Of a stretch of DNA of 64,000 nucleotides, positions 24,334 through 32,895 are shown piece by piece. The notes beneath the pieces are model-generated. The model was not told the origin of the DNA. It searched no databases and was given only the letters and a program-made list of their open reading frames with translations. Origin of the DNA: Gudongella sp034004165 (GTDB lineage: Bacteria > Bacillota > Clostridia > Tissierellales > Tissierellaceae); the NCBI GenBank assembly GCA_034004165.1, contig JAVEXI010000001.1:1-64000 (forward strand), given 5' to 3'. How positions within the stretch are numbered: the stretch's first letter is position 1; every line of letters begins with the position of its first letter. The position numbers and the translations under genes are program-made.

Positions 24334-25088
24334 CATCCCCAGCAGGGGAGATCATCAAGCTTAATGCTTGCGGTCTTTCCTGTCCGGGGCCTATAATACA
24401 AGTTGCTGAAAGATTTAAAACTCTTAATGATGGTGATATTCTCGAAGTATCAGCAACAGATCCAGGATTTTTAAGTGACATAAGAGCTTGGTGCAGAAAT
24501 ACTGGAAACACTTTTATAAGCGATGAAAAGCAAAAAACACAATGGGTTGTCCGACTAAAAAAAGGACTTGGCGGAGAAATTGAAAACACTGCAAAAACTA
24601 TAGTATCTGCTCCAACAAAGAAGGAAAAATCAATGATTGTATTTAGTGGAGACCTGGATAAGGCCATAGCTTCATTCATTATAGCGAATGGAGCAAAGGC
24701 AATGGGTAACGACGTTACGATGTTTTTCACATTCTGGGGACTAAATATTCTTAGAAAGCCTGAACCTGTGAGCGTCAGCAAAGATTTTATTAGCACGATG
24801 TTTGGGAAAATGATGCCAAGAGGAAGCTCAAAACTAGGGCTTTCCAAAATGAACATGGCTGGAATTGGACCTAAGCTAATAAGAAAAGTAATGAATGATA
24901 AGAACATTTCTTCTCTTGAAGAATTAATAAAGACAGGAATCGATTCAGGCATAAGAATCGTAGCATGCCAGATGTCAATGGACGTTATGGGAATAACAAA
25001 AGAAGAACTCTTTGATGGAATTGAAATTGGAGGAGTTGCAACCTATCTGGATGCAGCAGACGAATCTAACGTAAATCTATTTATTTAA
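24303..25088 (+). CDS. TusA-DsrE sulfur-carrier half, -1 frame relative to the gene above
   Basis: This frame is open from 24264 to 25088 without ATG, GTG or TTG before the ATG at 24633. It encodes a TusA/SirA domain (KLNACGLSCPGPIIQVAERF, the CPxP signature, and PGFLSDIRAWCRNTGN), then, after a short linker, a DsrE2-like domain from MIVFSGDLDKAIASFIIANG to ACQMSMDVMGITKEELF with its conserved cysteine. This is the usual C-terminal half of CoA-disulfide-reductase/rhodanese/TusA/DsrE fusions. Joining at GGGGG (24303-24307), where one more G or a -1 slip is needed, restores one protein of about 830 aa. An ATC at 24354 behind AGGGGAG could be a rare independent start. Confidence 0.75.
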   Translation, partial: GGCKYIAGKVASPAGEIIKLNACGLSCPGPIIQVAERFKTLNDGDILEVSATDPGFLSDIRAWCRNTGNTFISDEKQKTQWVVRLKKGLGGEIENTAKTIVSAPTKKEKSMIVFSGDLDKAIASFIIANGAKAMGNDVTMFFTFWGLNILRKPEPVSVSKDFISTMFGKMMPRGSSKLGLSKMNMAGIGPKLIRKVMNDKNISSLEELIKTGIDSGIRIVACQMSMDVMGITKEELFDGIEIGGVATYLDAADESNVNLFI

Positions 25089-25090
25089 AG

Positions 25091-25127
25091 ATAAAGCGGA
25101 GTGAATTTACTTTTCACTCCGCTTTAT
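25091..25127 (+). terminator. Terminator after the TusA-DsrE module
   Basis: ATAAAGCGGAGTGAA pairs perfectly with TTCACTCCGCTTTAT (15 base pairs) around a seven-base loop; the distal T run is short and interrupted. Confidence 0.8.
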
Positions 25128-25249
25128 TACGCTTTTGTATACTAGACTTGATTATGAGAATAATGTATAATATGCATAGTAATCAATAAATGAAATGATT
25201 ACACCGTTTTGTTAATAATTAAAACTTAAACATCAAAGGAGGATCTACT

Positions 25250-25795
25250 ATGAATGTAATGACACAAGATAATCTCAGATCTGCATTTGGCGGAGAAAGC
25301 CAGGCGCACATGAGATACAGAGTATGGGCTGAAAAAGCTAAAAAAGATGGTTTTCCAAACGTAGCAAGGCTTTTTATGGCTACTTCCGATGCTGAACAAG
25401 TTCACGCTACTCTCCACTTTAAGGCTCTTAAAGATATTTCAGGAGGTTTTACTGTAGTTTCTGGTGGAGAATTTGGTCTTGGTACAACTTCAGAAAACCT
25501 TGCAGGAGGCATAGCAGGTGAACTACATGAAGTTACCCAAATGTATCCAGCTTACATATCAGTTGCAGAAATGCAAGGAGAAAAAGCAGCTGTTCAGGCA
25601 ATGAGATATGCAGTGGCAGCAGAGCAGGTACACGCTGACTGTTACCAGGTTGCTAAGGATTTTGTTGATGCAGAAAAAGATCTTGAAGCTAAGGTTATAG
25701 AAATGTGTCCAGTATGCGGATATATTACTCTTACGGGAGAAGAAGAAAACTGCCCAATCTGCAGCGCAAAGAAAGCTCTATTTGTTGAATACTAA
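25250..25795 (+). CDS. Rubrerythrin
   Basis: Di-iron peroxidase that reduces hydrogen peroxide using electrons from rubredoxin, a main peroxide defence in anaerobes. It has 181 aa: an N-terminal ferritin-like bundle (GGESQAHMRYRVWAEKA, DAEQVHATLHF, AVAAEQVHADCYQ) and a C-terminal rubredoxin-like iron site with C153, C156, C168 and C171. AAAGGAGG precedes the ATG. A TATAAT at 25166-25171 is a possible -10 without a good -35. A rubredoxin that could serve it is encoded at 53267-53425. Confidence 0.95.
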   Translation: MNVMTQDNLRSAFGGESQAHMRYRVWAEKAKKDGFPNVARLFMATSDAEQVHATLHFKALKDISGGFTVVSGGEFGLGTTSENLAGGIAGELHEVTQMYPAYISVAEMQGEKAAVQAMRYAVAAEQVHADCYQVAKDFVDAEKDLEAKVIEMCPVCGYITLTGEEENCPICSAKKALFVEY

Positions 25796-25801
25796 AGATT
25801 G

Positions 25802-25829
25802 ACAGACGCCATTAAGGCGTCTGTTTTTC
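25802..25829 (+). terminator. Terminator after rubrerythrin
   Basis: ACAGACGCC/GGCGTCTGT nine-base stem, ATTAA loop, followed by five T (the tail partly overlaps the stem end). Confidence 0.9.
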
Positions 25830-25851
25830 AGATAGATTTGGAGGTTAATTG

Positions 25852-26418
25852 ATGCTGTTTGAGACACTTGCAGTATCTATAGTCGTTGGTTTAATTAGGA
25901 AAGGAAAGTTTAAAAATATTGAATCCATCCCAGTAAAAGGATGGCCTTTTATAATAGCTGGTTTTCTTGTTTACATATCAACATTAATAATTTTGAAGTA
26001 TTCATCAGGTGCATTATCGAGTTGGATATTTTCGAATATTATTTTGTTAGTGAGCACTTATTATCTTTTTATAATTATTGGTATTCTAATATCTTCAATG
26101 AGTGTCGGATTCGTCCTTATTTCAACTGGTCTGGGACTTAATGGATTAGCTTCAATAGTAAATGGTGGTAGGATGCCTGTTTCTGCAGATGCACTAAGAA
26201 TAGCGGGGTTAGAGGAAAATATAAGCTTTCTTTCTGCAGGTAAGAGTTCAGTTCATATACTGGCTGACTCTGGCACTAGGCTTTATTATCTTGCGGATAT
26301 TATACCAGTTCCTTTGATAATTCCTAAAGTCATTAGCATAGGAGATATTATATTGGCAATAGGAATTTTTCTAACTATTCAAAAATATATGACTTTATCT
26401 AATTCGTTGCATAGCTGA
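25852..26418 (+). CDS. DUF5317 family membrane protein
   Basis: 188-aa integral membrane protein with about four to five hydrophobic segments (for example FIIAGFLVYISTLIIL, IILLVSTYYLFIIIGILISS and a final ISIGDIILAIGIFLTIQ). The central GLNGLASIVNGGRMPVSADAL followed by SADSGTRLYYLAD-like ILADSGTRLYYLADIIP is the DUF5317 hallmark; no function is known for the family. The ATG at 25852 is six bases after GGAGGT, and a TTG one codon earlier is an alternative. It lies 42 bases before a CapA-like gene and may share its transcript. Confidence 0.8.
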   Translation: MLFETLAVSIVVGLIRKGKFKNIESIPVKGWPFIIAGFLVYISTLIILKYSSGALSSWIFSNIILLVSTYYLFIIIGILISSMSVGFVLISTGLGLNGLASIVNGGRMPVSADALRIAGLEENISFLSAGKSSVHILADSGTRLYYLADIIPVPLIIPKVISIGDIILAIGIFLTIQKYMTLSNSLHS

Positions 26419-26459
26419 GCAATAAGAGATAGAATATAGGTACTGGAGTTGTTATTCTA

Positions 26460-27680
26460 ATGAAGAGATGGATTCTGCCAATTTTGGCAATTTTACTCAT
26501 TGCAAGTGGGGTACTTCTCAGCGGTATGGCAGCAGAGAGATTTCAAACAGGAGAAGCGGCTGTTGATGAAAACGTTATCCTGGAACCTGAAATAGATGGA
26601 GAATCGGTTGATGTAGCAGAAGAAGAGTTCGAGCCTGAGCCTTCATCTTTAAGGATTATTGCCGTCGGAGATATAATGTTTCACATCCCACAAATTAATA
26701 GCGCTGCAGACGAAGAGGGCGGATTTAATTTTGAACCTCCATTTACCTTTGTAAAGAGTTATATCGATGAAGCTGATATAGCCATTGCAAATTTGGAAAC
26801 GGTTATAGCCAGTAGCGGAGGACCTTACCGTGGGTTCCCTAGGTTCAATAGTCCTGTAGAAACCCTCGATGCACTTAAATCAACAGGCTTTGATATACTG
26901 ACAACTGCGAATAACCATACTCTCGACCAAGGTAAAACAGGATTGATAAATACCATAAATGAGATCGAAAAGAGAAATTTTGTTCAAATTGGAACAAGCA
27001 AGACAGAGAGAAAAGATTACGAAATAGTCGAGAAAAATGGCATTTCGATAGCATTTTTTGCTTATACTTACGGTTTGAATGGGCTGGATAGCTTGCTTTC
27101 AAAAGATGAACTATCAACTATGGTCAACCTGATTGATAAAGACAGGATGGCTGACTCAATTTTACAAGCGAGAGCGGAAGGCGCTGAATTAATTGTAGTT
27201 TCATTGCATTGGGGCTATGAATATCATACAAGAGCGTCAACTATACAAAGAGATCTTGCTGAATTTCTCATCAATAATGGAACCGATATAATTCTCGGGA
27301 GTCATCCTCATGTTGTCCAAGAGGTTGAGTTATTGGAAACAGAAACAAATACAGGGCTTGTCATCTATTCCATGGGAAATTTTATTTCTAACCAAAGATA
27401 CGAAACTATGGGTGTATCTGCTACTGAAAATGGCCTTATGGTTATGATAGATATTGAAAAAGATTTGATTACCGAAAATATTGAAATAACAAGTATCACC
27501 CCATTAGTGACGTGGGTGGATAGATACGAGACCAATGGTAAGTATGATTATCGTATCGTACCTATCGAAGAAGCTCTTTCAGGTAATTTAGATATGAACT
27601 TAACAGATGGGAAAGAAGCAAAGTTAAAAAAGTCTCTTGAAGAAATAAATTCTCTAATTGATGAAAATATCACATTTTAA
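26460..27680 (+). CDS. CapA-family metallophosphatase-like protein, membrane anchored
   Basis: 406 aa. An N-terminal hydrophobic segment (about residues 4-23, ILPILAILLIASGVLLSG) anchors or exports the protein; an acidic linker rich in E and D follows to about residue 62. The CapA/PgsA-type domain (about 64-340) shows GDIMFH, ANLETV, TANNHTLDQG, SLHWGYEY and GSHPHVVQ, the metal-binding motifs of the PGA_cap family. Members act in poly-gamma-glutamate synthesis or related cell-envelope work, but no pgsB or pgsC is nearby, so the substrate is open. Confidence 0.85.
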   Translation: MKRWILPILAILLIASGVLLSGMAAERFQTGEAAVDENVILEPEIDGESVDVAEEEFEPEPSSLRIIAVGDIMFHIPQINSAADEEGGFNFEPPFTFVKSYIDEADIAIANLETVIASSGGPYRGFPRFNSPVETLDALKSTGFDILTTANNHTLDQGKTGLINTINEIEKRNFVQIGTSKTERKDYEIVEKNGISIAFFAYTYGLNGLDSLLSKDELSTMVNLIDKDRMADSILQARAEGAELIVVSLHWGYEYHTRASTIQRDLAEFLINNGTDIILGSHPHVVQEVELLETETNTGLVIYSMGNFISNQRYETMGVSATENGLMVMIDIEKDLITENIEITSITPLVTWVDRYETNGKYDYRIVPIEEALSGNLDMNLTDGKEAKLKKSLEEINSLIDENITF

Positions 27681-27732
27681 ATCAATTGCAAAAAAACCTG
27701 ATATATTTATACAAATCAATCAACTTCTAATG

Positions 27733-27738
27733 TATAAT
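27733..27738 (+). promoter_or_regulatory. Candidate -10 element before cdaA
   Basis: TATAAT at 27733-27738, 37 bases before the start of cdaA; only a poor -35 (TACAAA, 27710-27715) at 17 bases. It may drive the long co-directional run from cdaA onward. Confidence 0.35.
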
Positions 27739-27775
27739 TAAACTGAGTAGATTACATTAAAAAGGCGGGATCTGA

Positions 27776-28597
27776 TTGCAATACCTTATCGATACATTTG
27801 CAAACATCAGAATCAGGGATATCATCGATATCCTTATCGTTGCTGTAGTTCTGTATAAGCTTTTTACTCTCATTAGAGAGACAAGAGCAGAACAGTTGAT
27901 AAAAGGTATAGGAATTCTACTTATTCTTACAAAGATTAGTGAGTGGCAGGAGCTATACACTATAAACTGGATACTGAGTAATGCAATGACTGTTGGTACT
28001 CTGGCTATTCTTATAGTTTTCCAGCCTGAGTTGAGAAGAGGATTGGAGTACATAGGCAGAAGCCGTTTCTTTTCCAAATCACTTATAGAAATTAGAACAG
28101 AAAGCATGTCAAAGGTAGTAGATGAAATAGTAGAAGCTACTGCCTCACTTTCACGTCAAAAAATCGGCGCCCTAATGGTCCTTGAAAGACAGACTGGTTT
28201 AAATGAACTTCTTGAAACCGGAACGAGAATTGGTGGCGCAGTCAGCAGTGATCTCTTAATAAATATTTTCATTCCAAATACTCCTTTACATGATGGTGCT
28301 GTGATTATTAAAGATGATATTATTAAAGCTGCAGCCTGCTTTTTACCGCTTACTGACAATTCCAATATAAGTAAAGAACTTGGTACAAGGCACAGGGCAG
28401 CTCTTGGTATTTCTGAAAGGTCAGATAGTCTTTCGATCGTTGTATCAGAAGAGACAGGGGCCATTTCGATAGCTGAAAATGGTACTATTTCAAGGTATCT
28501 TGATGCAAAAACTTTGAGACAGATTCTTTTAGAAATGTATAAACCAAAAGGCGGTAATCAGACATTCATAACAAAATGGAGGCGACGGGATGAATAG
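27776..28597 (+). CDS. cdaA: Diadenylate cyclase CdaA
   Basis: Makes the second messenger c-di-AMP from two ATP at the membrane. The 273 residues have N-terminal hydrophobic helices (IRDIIDILIVAVVLYKLF, GIGILLILTKI, AMTVGTLAILIVF), then the DAC domain with PLHDGAVII and TRHRAALGISE, the two catalytic motifs. Start is TTG at 27776 behind AGGCGGG. The gene overlaps cdaR by eight bases. In Firmicutes the cdaA-cdaR pair is normally followed by glmM; here glmM lies at 44539 and the pair is followed by butyrate kinase instead. Confidence 0.96.
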   Translation: MQYLIDTFANIRIRDIIDILIVAVVLYKLFTLIRETRAEQLIKGIGILLILTKISEWQELYTINWILSNAMTVGTLAILIVFQPELRRGLEYIGRSRFFSKSLIEIRTESMSKVVDEIVEATASLSRQKIGALMVLERQTGLNELLETGTRIGGAVSSDLLINIFIPNTPLHDGAVIIKDDIIKAAACFLPLTDNSNISKELGTRHRAALGISERSDSLSIVVSEETGAISIAENGTISRYLDAKTLRQILLEMYKPKGGNQTFITKWRRRDE

Positions 28598-29810
28598 GAA
28601 AAGCGAAATAACTGCAAAAGTCCTGGTTCTTGTTATAGCCATTTTTCTGTGGAGTTATGTTATGAGTGAGGTTGATCCTGTCATTACGCCCAGAATCAGA
28701 AATGTAAAAATAACCTTTTCAAATACTGCTGCCCTAGAGAGAAATGGTTATGTGAATATGGGACCTGAAGAGGTTAAAATTGATGTTTGGATAAAGGGTA
28801 AAAAATCTGAAATAGACAAGAAGTTTGATAGTTCGAAAATATTTGCAAGTGTTGACTTGAGTGGATATACAGAAGGGCAGGTAAAAGTACCCATTATGGT
28901 TGGACTTTTGGATCAAACTGCAGAAGTTTTCATCGATAATTGGGAACCAAAGGAGGCTCTGTTTACAATAGATAAGATCGTCACAAAAGAAGTGCCTGTA
29001 ACAGTTACAACTTCAGGACAACTACCAGACACATATGTACTTGGCAATATAGTTTCAAGGCCTCAGACAGTATTGTTGAGAGGACCTAGGACCTGGCTTA
29101 ATGAAGTAAGCAGGATAATAGCTATAGTAGACATTCTTGGGAAGACAGAAACTCTAAATATGGCAGTACCAATAAAGGCCGTTGACGACGAAGGAGAAGA
29201 GGTCAGAGGAGTAGAAAGGGAACCTGGAATTGTAGATATGACAGTTCCAATATATAAAACTGCTCGTGTACCTATTGAGCTTCTAACTGAAAACGAGCTT
29301 CCAGAAAACTTCTCTCTGGTGGATATGGAAATTAGTCCTTCCGAAGTTATGATAAAGGGAGATAAGTCGGTTGATACAATATTCAGAGTTCAGACTGTAC
29401 CTGTAGACGTATTGGATTTGCTTGATAAAGATAGCCACGAGCTAAAACTTAGCCTGCCAACAGGTATGGAGCTGCTTAATCCTGAAATTAAAATCAATTT
29501 AACATATAAAGTTGAAGAGACGATTGAACAAACTATGCAATTTACACTGGATCAGATAAGGACGGTTAATATCCCTTCAGGTCTTGAACTTGATGAATTG
29601 GATAACGACCTTGTATATACAGTTATCCTTAAAGGATACAAGTCAGTACTCGAAGAAACAGATATCATTAGAGACTTAAAGCCAACTGTGGATCTTAGGG
29701 GTCTCGAAGCTGGATTGCATCAGTTAGAAATTGAATTTATTCAGTCTGGCAATATAACAGTAGAAACAGTTATTCCTAATATTGTTGAAATAAATCTTTT
29801 GGAAGAATAA
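28590..29810 (+). CDS. cdaR: CdaA regulator CdaR (YbbR-domain protein)
   Basis: Membrane-anchored extracytoplasmic regulator of CdaA. It has 406 aa: one N-terminal transmembrane helix (VLVLVIAIFLWSYVMSEV) and then several YbbR repeats of roughly 80-90 residues rich in beta strands, each with patterns such as VPVTVTTSGQLPDTYVLGNI. The start lies inside the end of cdaA. Ten bases separate it from the first butyrate kinase, with no terminator or promoter seen between. Confidence 0.93.
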   Translation: MNRKSEITAKVLVLVIAIFLWSYVMSEVDPVITPRIRNVKITFSNTAALERNGYVNMGPEEVKIDVWIKGKKSEIDKKFDSSKIFASVDLSGYTEGQVKVPIMVGLLDQTAEVFIDNWEPKEALFTIDKIVTKEVPVTVTTSGQLPDTYVLGNIVSRPQTVLLRGPRTWLNEVSRIIAIVDILGKTETLNMAVPIKAVDDEGEEVRGVEREPGIVDMTVPIYKTARVPIELLTENELPENFSLVDMEISPSEVMIKGDKSVDTIFRVQTVPVDVLDLLDKDSHELKLSLPTGMELLNPEIKINLTYKVEETIEQTMQFTLDQIRTVNIPSGLELDELDNDLVYTVILKGYKSVLEETDIIRDLKPTVDLRGLEAGLHQLEIEFIQSGNITVETVIPNIVEINLLEE

Positions 29811-29820
29811 GGGGGCAAAT

Positions 29821-30903
29821 ATGGAAAAAAAGTATGTTCTGGCAATTAACCCAGGATCAACATCAACTAAGGTATCGCTGTTTGAGGGCTTAACAGAGTA
29901 TAAGTCAAAAAAACTTGACCACTTGACAGAAGACCTTGACAGATTCGATGACATTTACAGTCAGTATGATTACAGACTTGAGATTATCAACAACTGGCTG
30001 GAAGAAGAAAGAATCAGTATAGAAGAGCTTGAAGCAGTTGTAGGTAGAGGCGGTCTGTTAATGCCGATACCCAGCGGTACTTATGCGGTGACAGATGCGA
30101 TGATTGAAGACCTAAAAATTGGTGTTCAGGGTCAGCATGCTTCTAATCTTGGAGGCATACTCGCAAAGGGAATAGCTGATAAAGCTGGTATCCCTTCGTT
30201 TATTGTCGATCCGGTAGCTGTGGATGAGTTTGAGGACATCGCAAGAATTTCAGGTCTTAAAGATCTTCCGAGAACATCATTGATACACGCTTTGAATATC
30301 AAAGCGGTGTGCCATAGATTCTCAAAAGAATACAATCAGCCTGTAGATGAACTAAATATAATAGTTACTCACATGGGTGGAGGGATATCTGTTGCTCCAA
30401 TAGAGAATGGGAAAATAGTCGACGCAAATGGAGCCAATAATCTGGGACCGTTTTCACCAGAAAGAGCTGGCGGACTGCCAGTATGGGATATAGTGGAGAT
30501 GTGTTATTCCGGAGATTACGAAGAAGGTCAGATTAAGAAAATGATCGTTGGCAAAGGTGGACTTGTATCCTATCTGGGAACATTTGACGGAAGAGAGGTA
30601 GTTTCCAGAATAGAAAATGGTGATGAAGAAGCAAGACTTATTTACGATGCAATGGCATATCAAATCGGAAAAGAAATAGGCGCTTACAGTACCGTTTTAA
30701 AAGGAAAAGCTACTGCTATACTACTGACAGGTGGTTTGGCATTTTCAGAATATCTGGTAGATAAAATAAAGCAAATGGTTTCATTTATAGCTCCAGTGGT
30801 GGTTTACCCCGGAGAAGATGAAATGACTTCTCTTAACGAAGGCGCGAGAAGAGTTTTAAGTGGAAGTGAGAAAGCAAAAATTTATGAAGATGAGGTGAGA
30901 TAA
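29821..30903 (+). CDS. buk: Butyrate kinase (first copy)
   Basis: ASKHA-family kinase that makes ATP and a short- or branched-chain acid from the acyl phosphate. The 360 aa show INPGSTSTKVSLF, the VGRGGLL segment, ITHMGGGISVAP-like VTHMGGGISVAPI, ANNLGPFSPERAGGLP and a late LTGGLAFSEYL. It is the first of three acyl-phosphate genes: buk, ptb, buk. It shares one base with ptb (TAATG). Substrate could be butyrate, isobutyrate or isovalerate; the downstream oxidoreductase favours branched-chain acids. Confidence 0.95.
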   Translation: MEKKYVLAINPGSTSTKVSLFEGLTEYKSKKLDHLTEDLDRFDDIYSQYDYRLEIINNWLEEERISIEELEAVVGRGGLLMPIPSGTYAVTDAMIEDLKIGVQGQHASNLGGILAKGIADKAGIPSFIVDPVAVDEFEDIARISGLKDLPRTSLIHALNIKAVCHRFSKEYNQPVDELNIIVTHMGGGISVAPIENGKIVDANGANNLGPFSPERAGGLPVWDIVEMCYSGDYEEGQIKKMIVGKGGLVSYLGTFDGREVVSRIENGDEEARLIYDAMAYQIGKEIGAYSTVLKGKATAILLTGGLAFSEYLVDKIKQMVSFIAPVVVYPGEDEMTSLNEGARRVLSGSEKAKIYEDEVR

Positions 30904-31799
30904 TGGCAAAAAATTTTGAAGCTTTATTTCAACTTGCTATTGAGAAAGGACCTAAGAAAGTAGCAGTCGCTGTGGCACAAGATGAAGATGTTCTAGGAGC
31001 AGTAAAAGAAGCTTACCTAAAGGGGATAGTGACGCCGGTTTTAGTTGGAGATAAAGAAGGCATTGAAAAAATTGCCGGAGCTATCGGGTTTGATCTTACA
31101 GGAGTTGAGATAATAGACGAAAAAGACGGTACTGCAGCTGCCAGAAAGGCCACCAGCCTTGTTAGCAGTGGCTATGCACAGGTTTTGATGAAAGGTTTAA
31201 TTGATACCTCTGTAATAATGAGGGCAGTTCTTGATGCAGAAATAGGGCTAAGAACAGGTAATGTAATAAGCCACGTAGCAGTATTTGATGTACCAACATA
31301 CCATAAAGTTTTTATAGTAACTGACGCAGCTATGATAATAGCTCCAGATATCAAACAGAAAAAAGAGATTATTGAGAATGCTGTTGGACTGGCTCATTCC
31401 CTGGATATACCAAATCCAAAAGTTGCAGTACTTGCTGCAAAGGAGAAAGTTAGCGATAAAATGGAAGCAACAGTAGATGCAAAGACTCTTACGGATATGA
31501 ACAAAGCTGGCGAAATTAAAGGTTGCATTGTAGATGGACCGCTTGCTCTTGATAATGCCGTAAGCAAGGAATCAGCGAGAATCAAAGGCATCGATAGCGA
31601 AGTAGCTGGAGACGCAGATATTTTGCTTGCACCAGATATCGAAGCAGGAAATATTTTGTATAAGGCTCTTACGTTCTTAGGCAATGCGAAGTCAGCTGGT
31701 CTGATCGTAGGAACAAGTAAGCCTATAGTTTTGACTTCAAGAGCTGACAGTGAAGAAGCGAAACTTAATTCAATAGTACTCGCCACACTGATGGCTTAA
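30903..31799 (+). CDS. ptb: Phosphate butyryltransferase
   Basis: Converts acyl-CoA plus phosphate to acyl phosphate plus CoA, the step before butyrate kinase. The 298 aa begin AKNFEALFQLAIEKGPKKVAVA and contain LMKGLIDTSVIMRAVL, FDVPTYHKVFIVTDAAM, IVDGPLALDNAVS and DILLAPDIEAGNILYKAL, the family core. It is coupled to the first buk by a one-base overlap and followed at 13 bases by the second buk. Confidence 0.95.
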   Translation: MAKNFEALFQLAIEKGPKKVAVAVAQDEDVLGAVKEAYLKGIVTPVLVGDKEGIEKIAGAIGFDLTGVEIIDEKDGTAAARKATSLVSSGYAQVLMKGLIDTSVIMRAVLDAEIGLRTGNVISHVAVFDVPTYHKVFIVTDAAMIIAPDIKQKKEIIENAVGLAHSLDIPNPKVAVLAAKEKVSDKMEATVDAKTLTDMNKAGEIKGCIVDGPLALDNAVSKESARIKGIDSEVAGDADILLAPDIEAGNILYKALTFLGNAKSAGLIVGTSKPIVLTSRADSEEAKLNSIVLATLMA

Positions 31800-31812
31800 G
31801 GGGAGACGTTGT

Positions 31813-32886
31813 ATGAATAATTTTAAGATGCTAATAATTAATCCTGGAAGCACGTCCACTAAGATTGCTGTTTTTGACAACGACAAGATGTTATTCGAAG
31901 AAACTCTTAGACATGATGTGGATGTTTTATGTGCTTTTGACAGAGTGAACGACCAGATGGATTTTAGAAAGAACATAATAATGGAAGCTCTAAGCAAGAA
32001 TAGTGTTGATAAGAAAACGCTTTCAGCAGTTGTTGGAAGAGGTGGTTTACTTAAACCAATAGAAGGCGGAACCTATGAAGTCAATGAAGTTATGATTAAA
32101 GATTTAAATAATGGCGAGAAAGGTGAACACGCATCTAATTTAGGTGGAATACTGGCTTATGAGATAGCGAAGGAAATTGGAGGAAGAGCTTTTATAGTTG
32201 ATCCCGTGGTTGTTGATGAGATGCAGGATTTGGCTCGAATATCTGGGCTTAAGGGAATCGAAAGACAAAGTATATTCCATGCTTTAAATCAGAAAGCTGT
32301 AGCAAGAAGATACGCTGCTTCAATTGGCAAAAAATACGATGAACTAAACCTTGTCGTAGTGCACCTGGGTGGTGGAATTTCCGTTGGAACCCATAAAGAA
32401 GGCAGAGTAATCGATGTGCCTAACGCATTAAATGGAGAGGGTCCATTTTCTCCAGAAAGAGCAGGGGGACTTCCTATTTGGGATCTTGTTGAACTATGCT
32501 TTTCCAGGAAATATACAAAAGAAGAATTAAAGAAATTACTCGTTGGCAAAGGTGGAATTGTATCTTACCTTGGAACGAACGACGCCAGAGAAGTCGACAG
32601 AAGGATTGAAGAAGGAGATGAGTACGCAGAGCTGATATACAAGGCCATGGCATATCAAGTGGCTAAAGAAGTTGGAGCTTCAGCTGCTGTACTAAAAGGA
32701 GATGTCGACCAAATAATTGTTACAGGTGGCATCGCATACGATAAGATGTTTATTGAGTGGTTAAAAGAGAGAATTGAATTTATTGCCGGAGTTACAGTGT
32801 ATCCTGGTGAGGATGAATTACAGGCACTTGCAGAAGGCGGACTGAGAGTTCTTACAGAAGAAGAAAAACCAAAGATATATAGTTAG
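31813..32886 (+). CDS. buk: Butyrate kinase (second copy)
   Basis: 357-aa paralogue of the kinase at 29821 with the same motifs (INPGSTSTKIAVFD, VGRGGLLKPIEGG, VHLGGGISVGTH, LNGEGPFSPERAGGLP, VTGGIAYDKMF). Both kinases keep the ATP- and acyl-binding motifs, so both look active. They may differ in acyl chain preference; the sequence alone does not show which acts on which acid. GGGGAGA precedes the ATG. Confidence 0.95.
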   Translation: MNNFKMLIINPGSTSTKIAVFDNDKMLFEETLRHDVDVLCAFDRVNDQMDFRKNIIMEALSKNSVDKKTLSAVVGRGGLLKPIEGGTYEVNEVMIKDLNNGEKGEHASNLGGILAYEIAKEIGGRAFIVDPVVVDEMQDLARISGLKGIERQSIFHALNQKAVARRYAASIGKKYDELNLVVVHLGGGISVGTHKEGRVIDVPNALNGEGPFSPERAGGLPIWDLVELCFSRKYTKEELKKLLVGKGGIVSYLGTNDAREVDRRIEEGDEYAELIYKAMAYQVAKEVGASAAVLKGDVDQIIVTGGIAYDKMFIEWLKERIEFIAGVTVYPGEDELQALAEGGLRVLTEEEKPKIYS

Positions 32887-32895
32887 GAGAATTTC

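Noticed and set aside
24303..24348. Programmed -1 frameshift signal at GGGGGTT with the CCCC/GGGG hairpin at 24337-24348
   Set aside because: The heptamer does not fit X-XXY-YYZ in the reading frame and the hairpin is about 29 bases away, beyond the usual 5-9. Kept only as one explanation among several in the finding.
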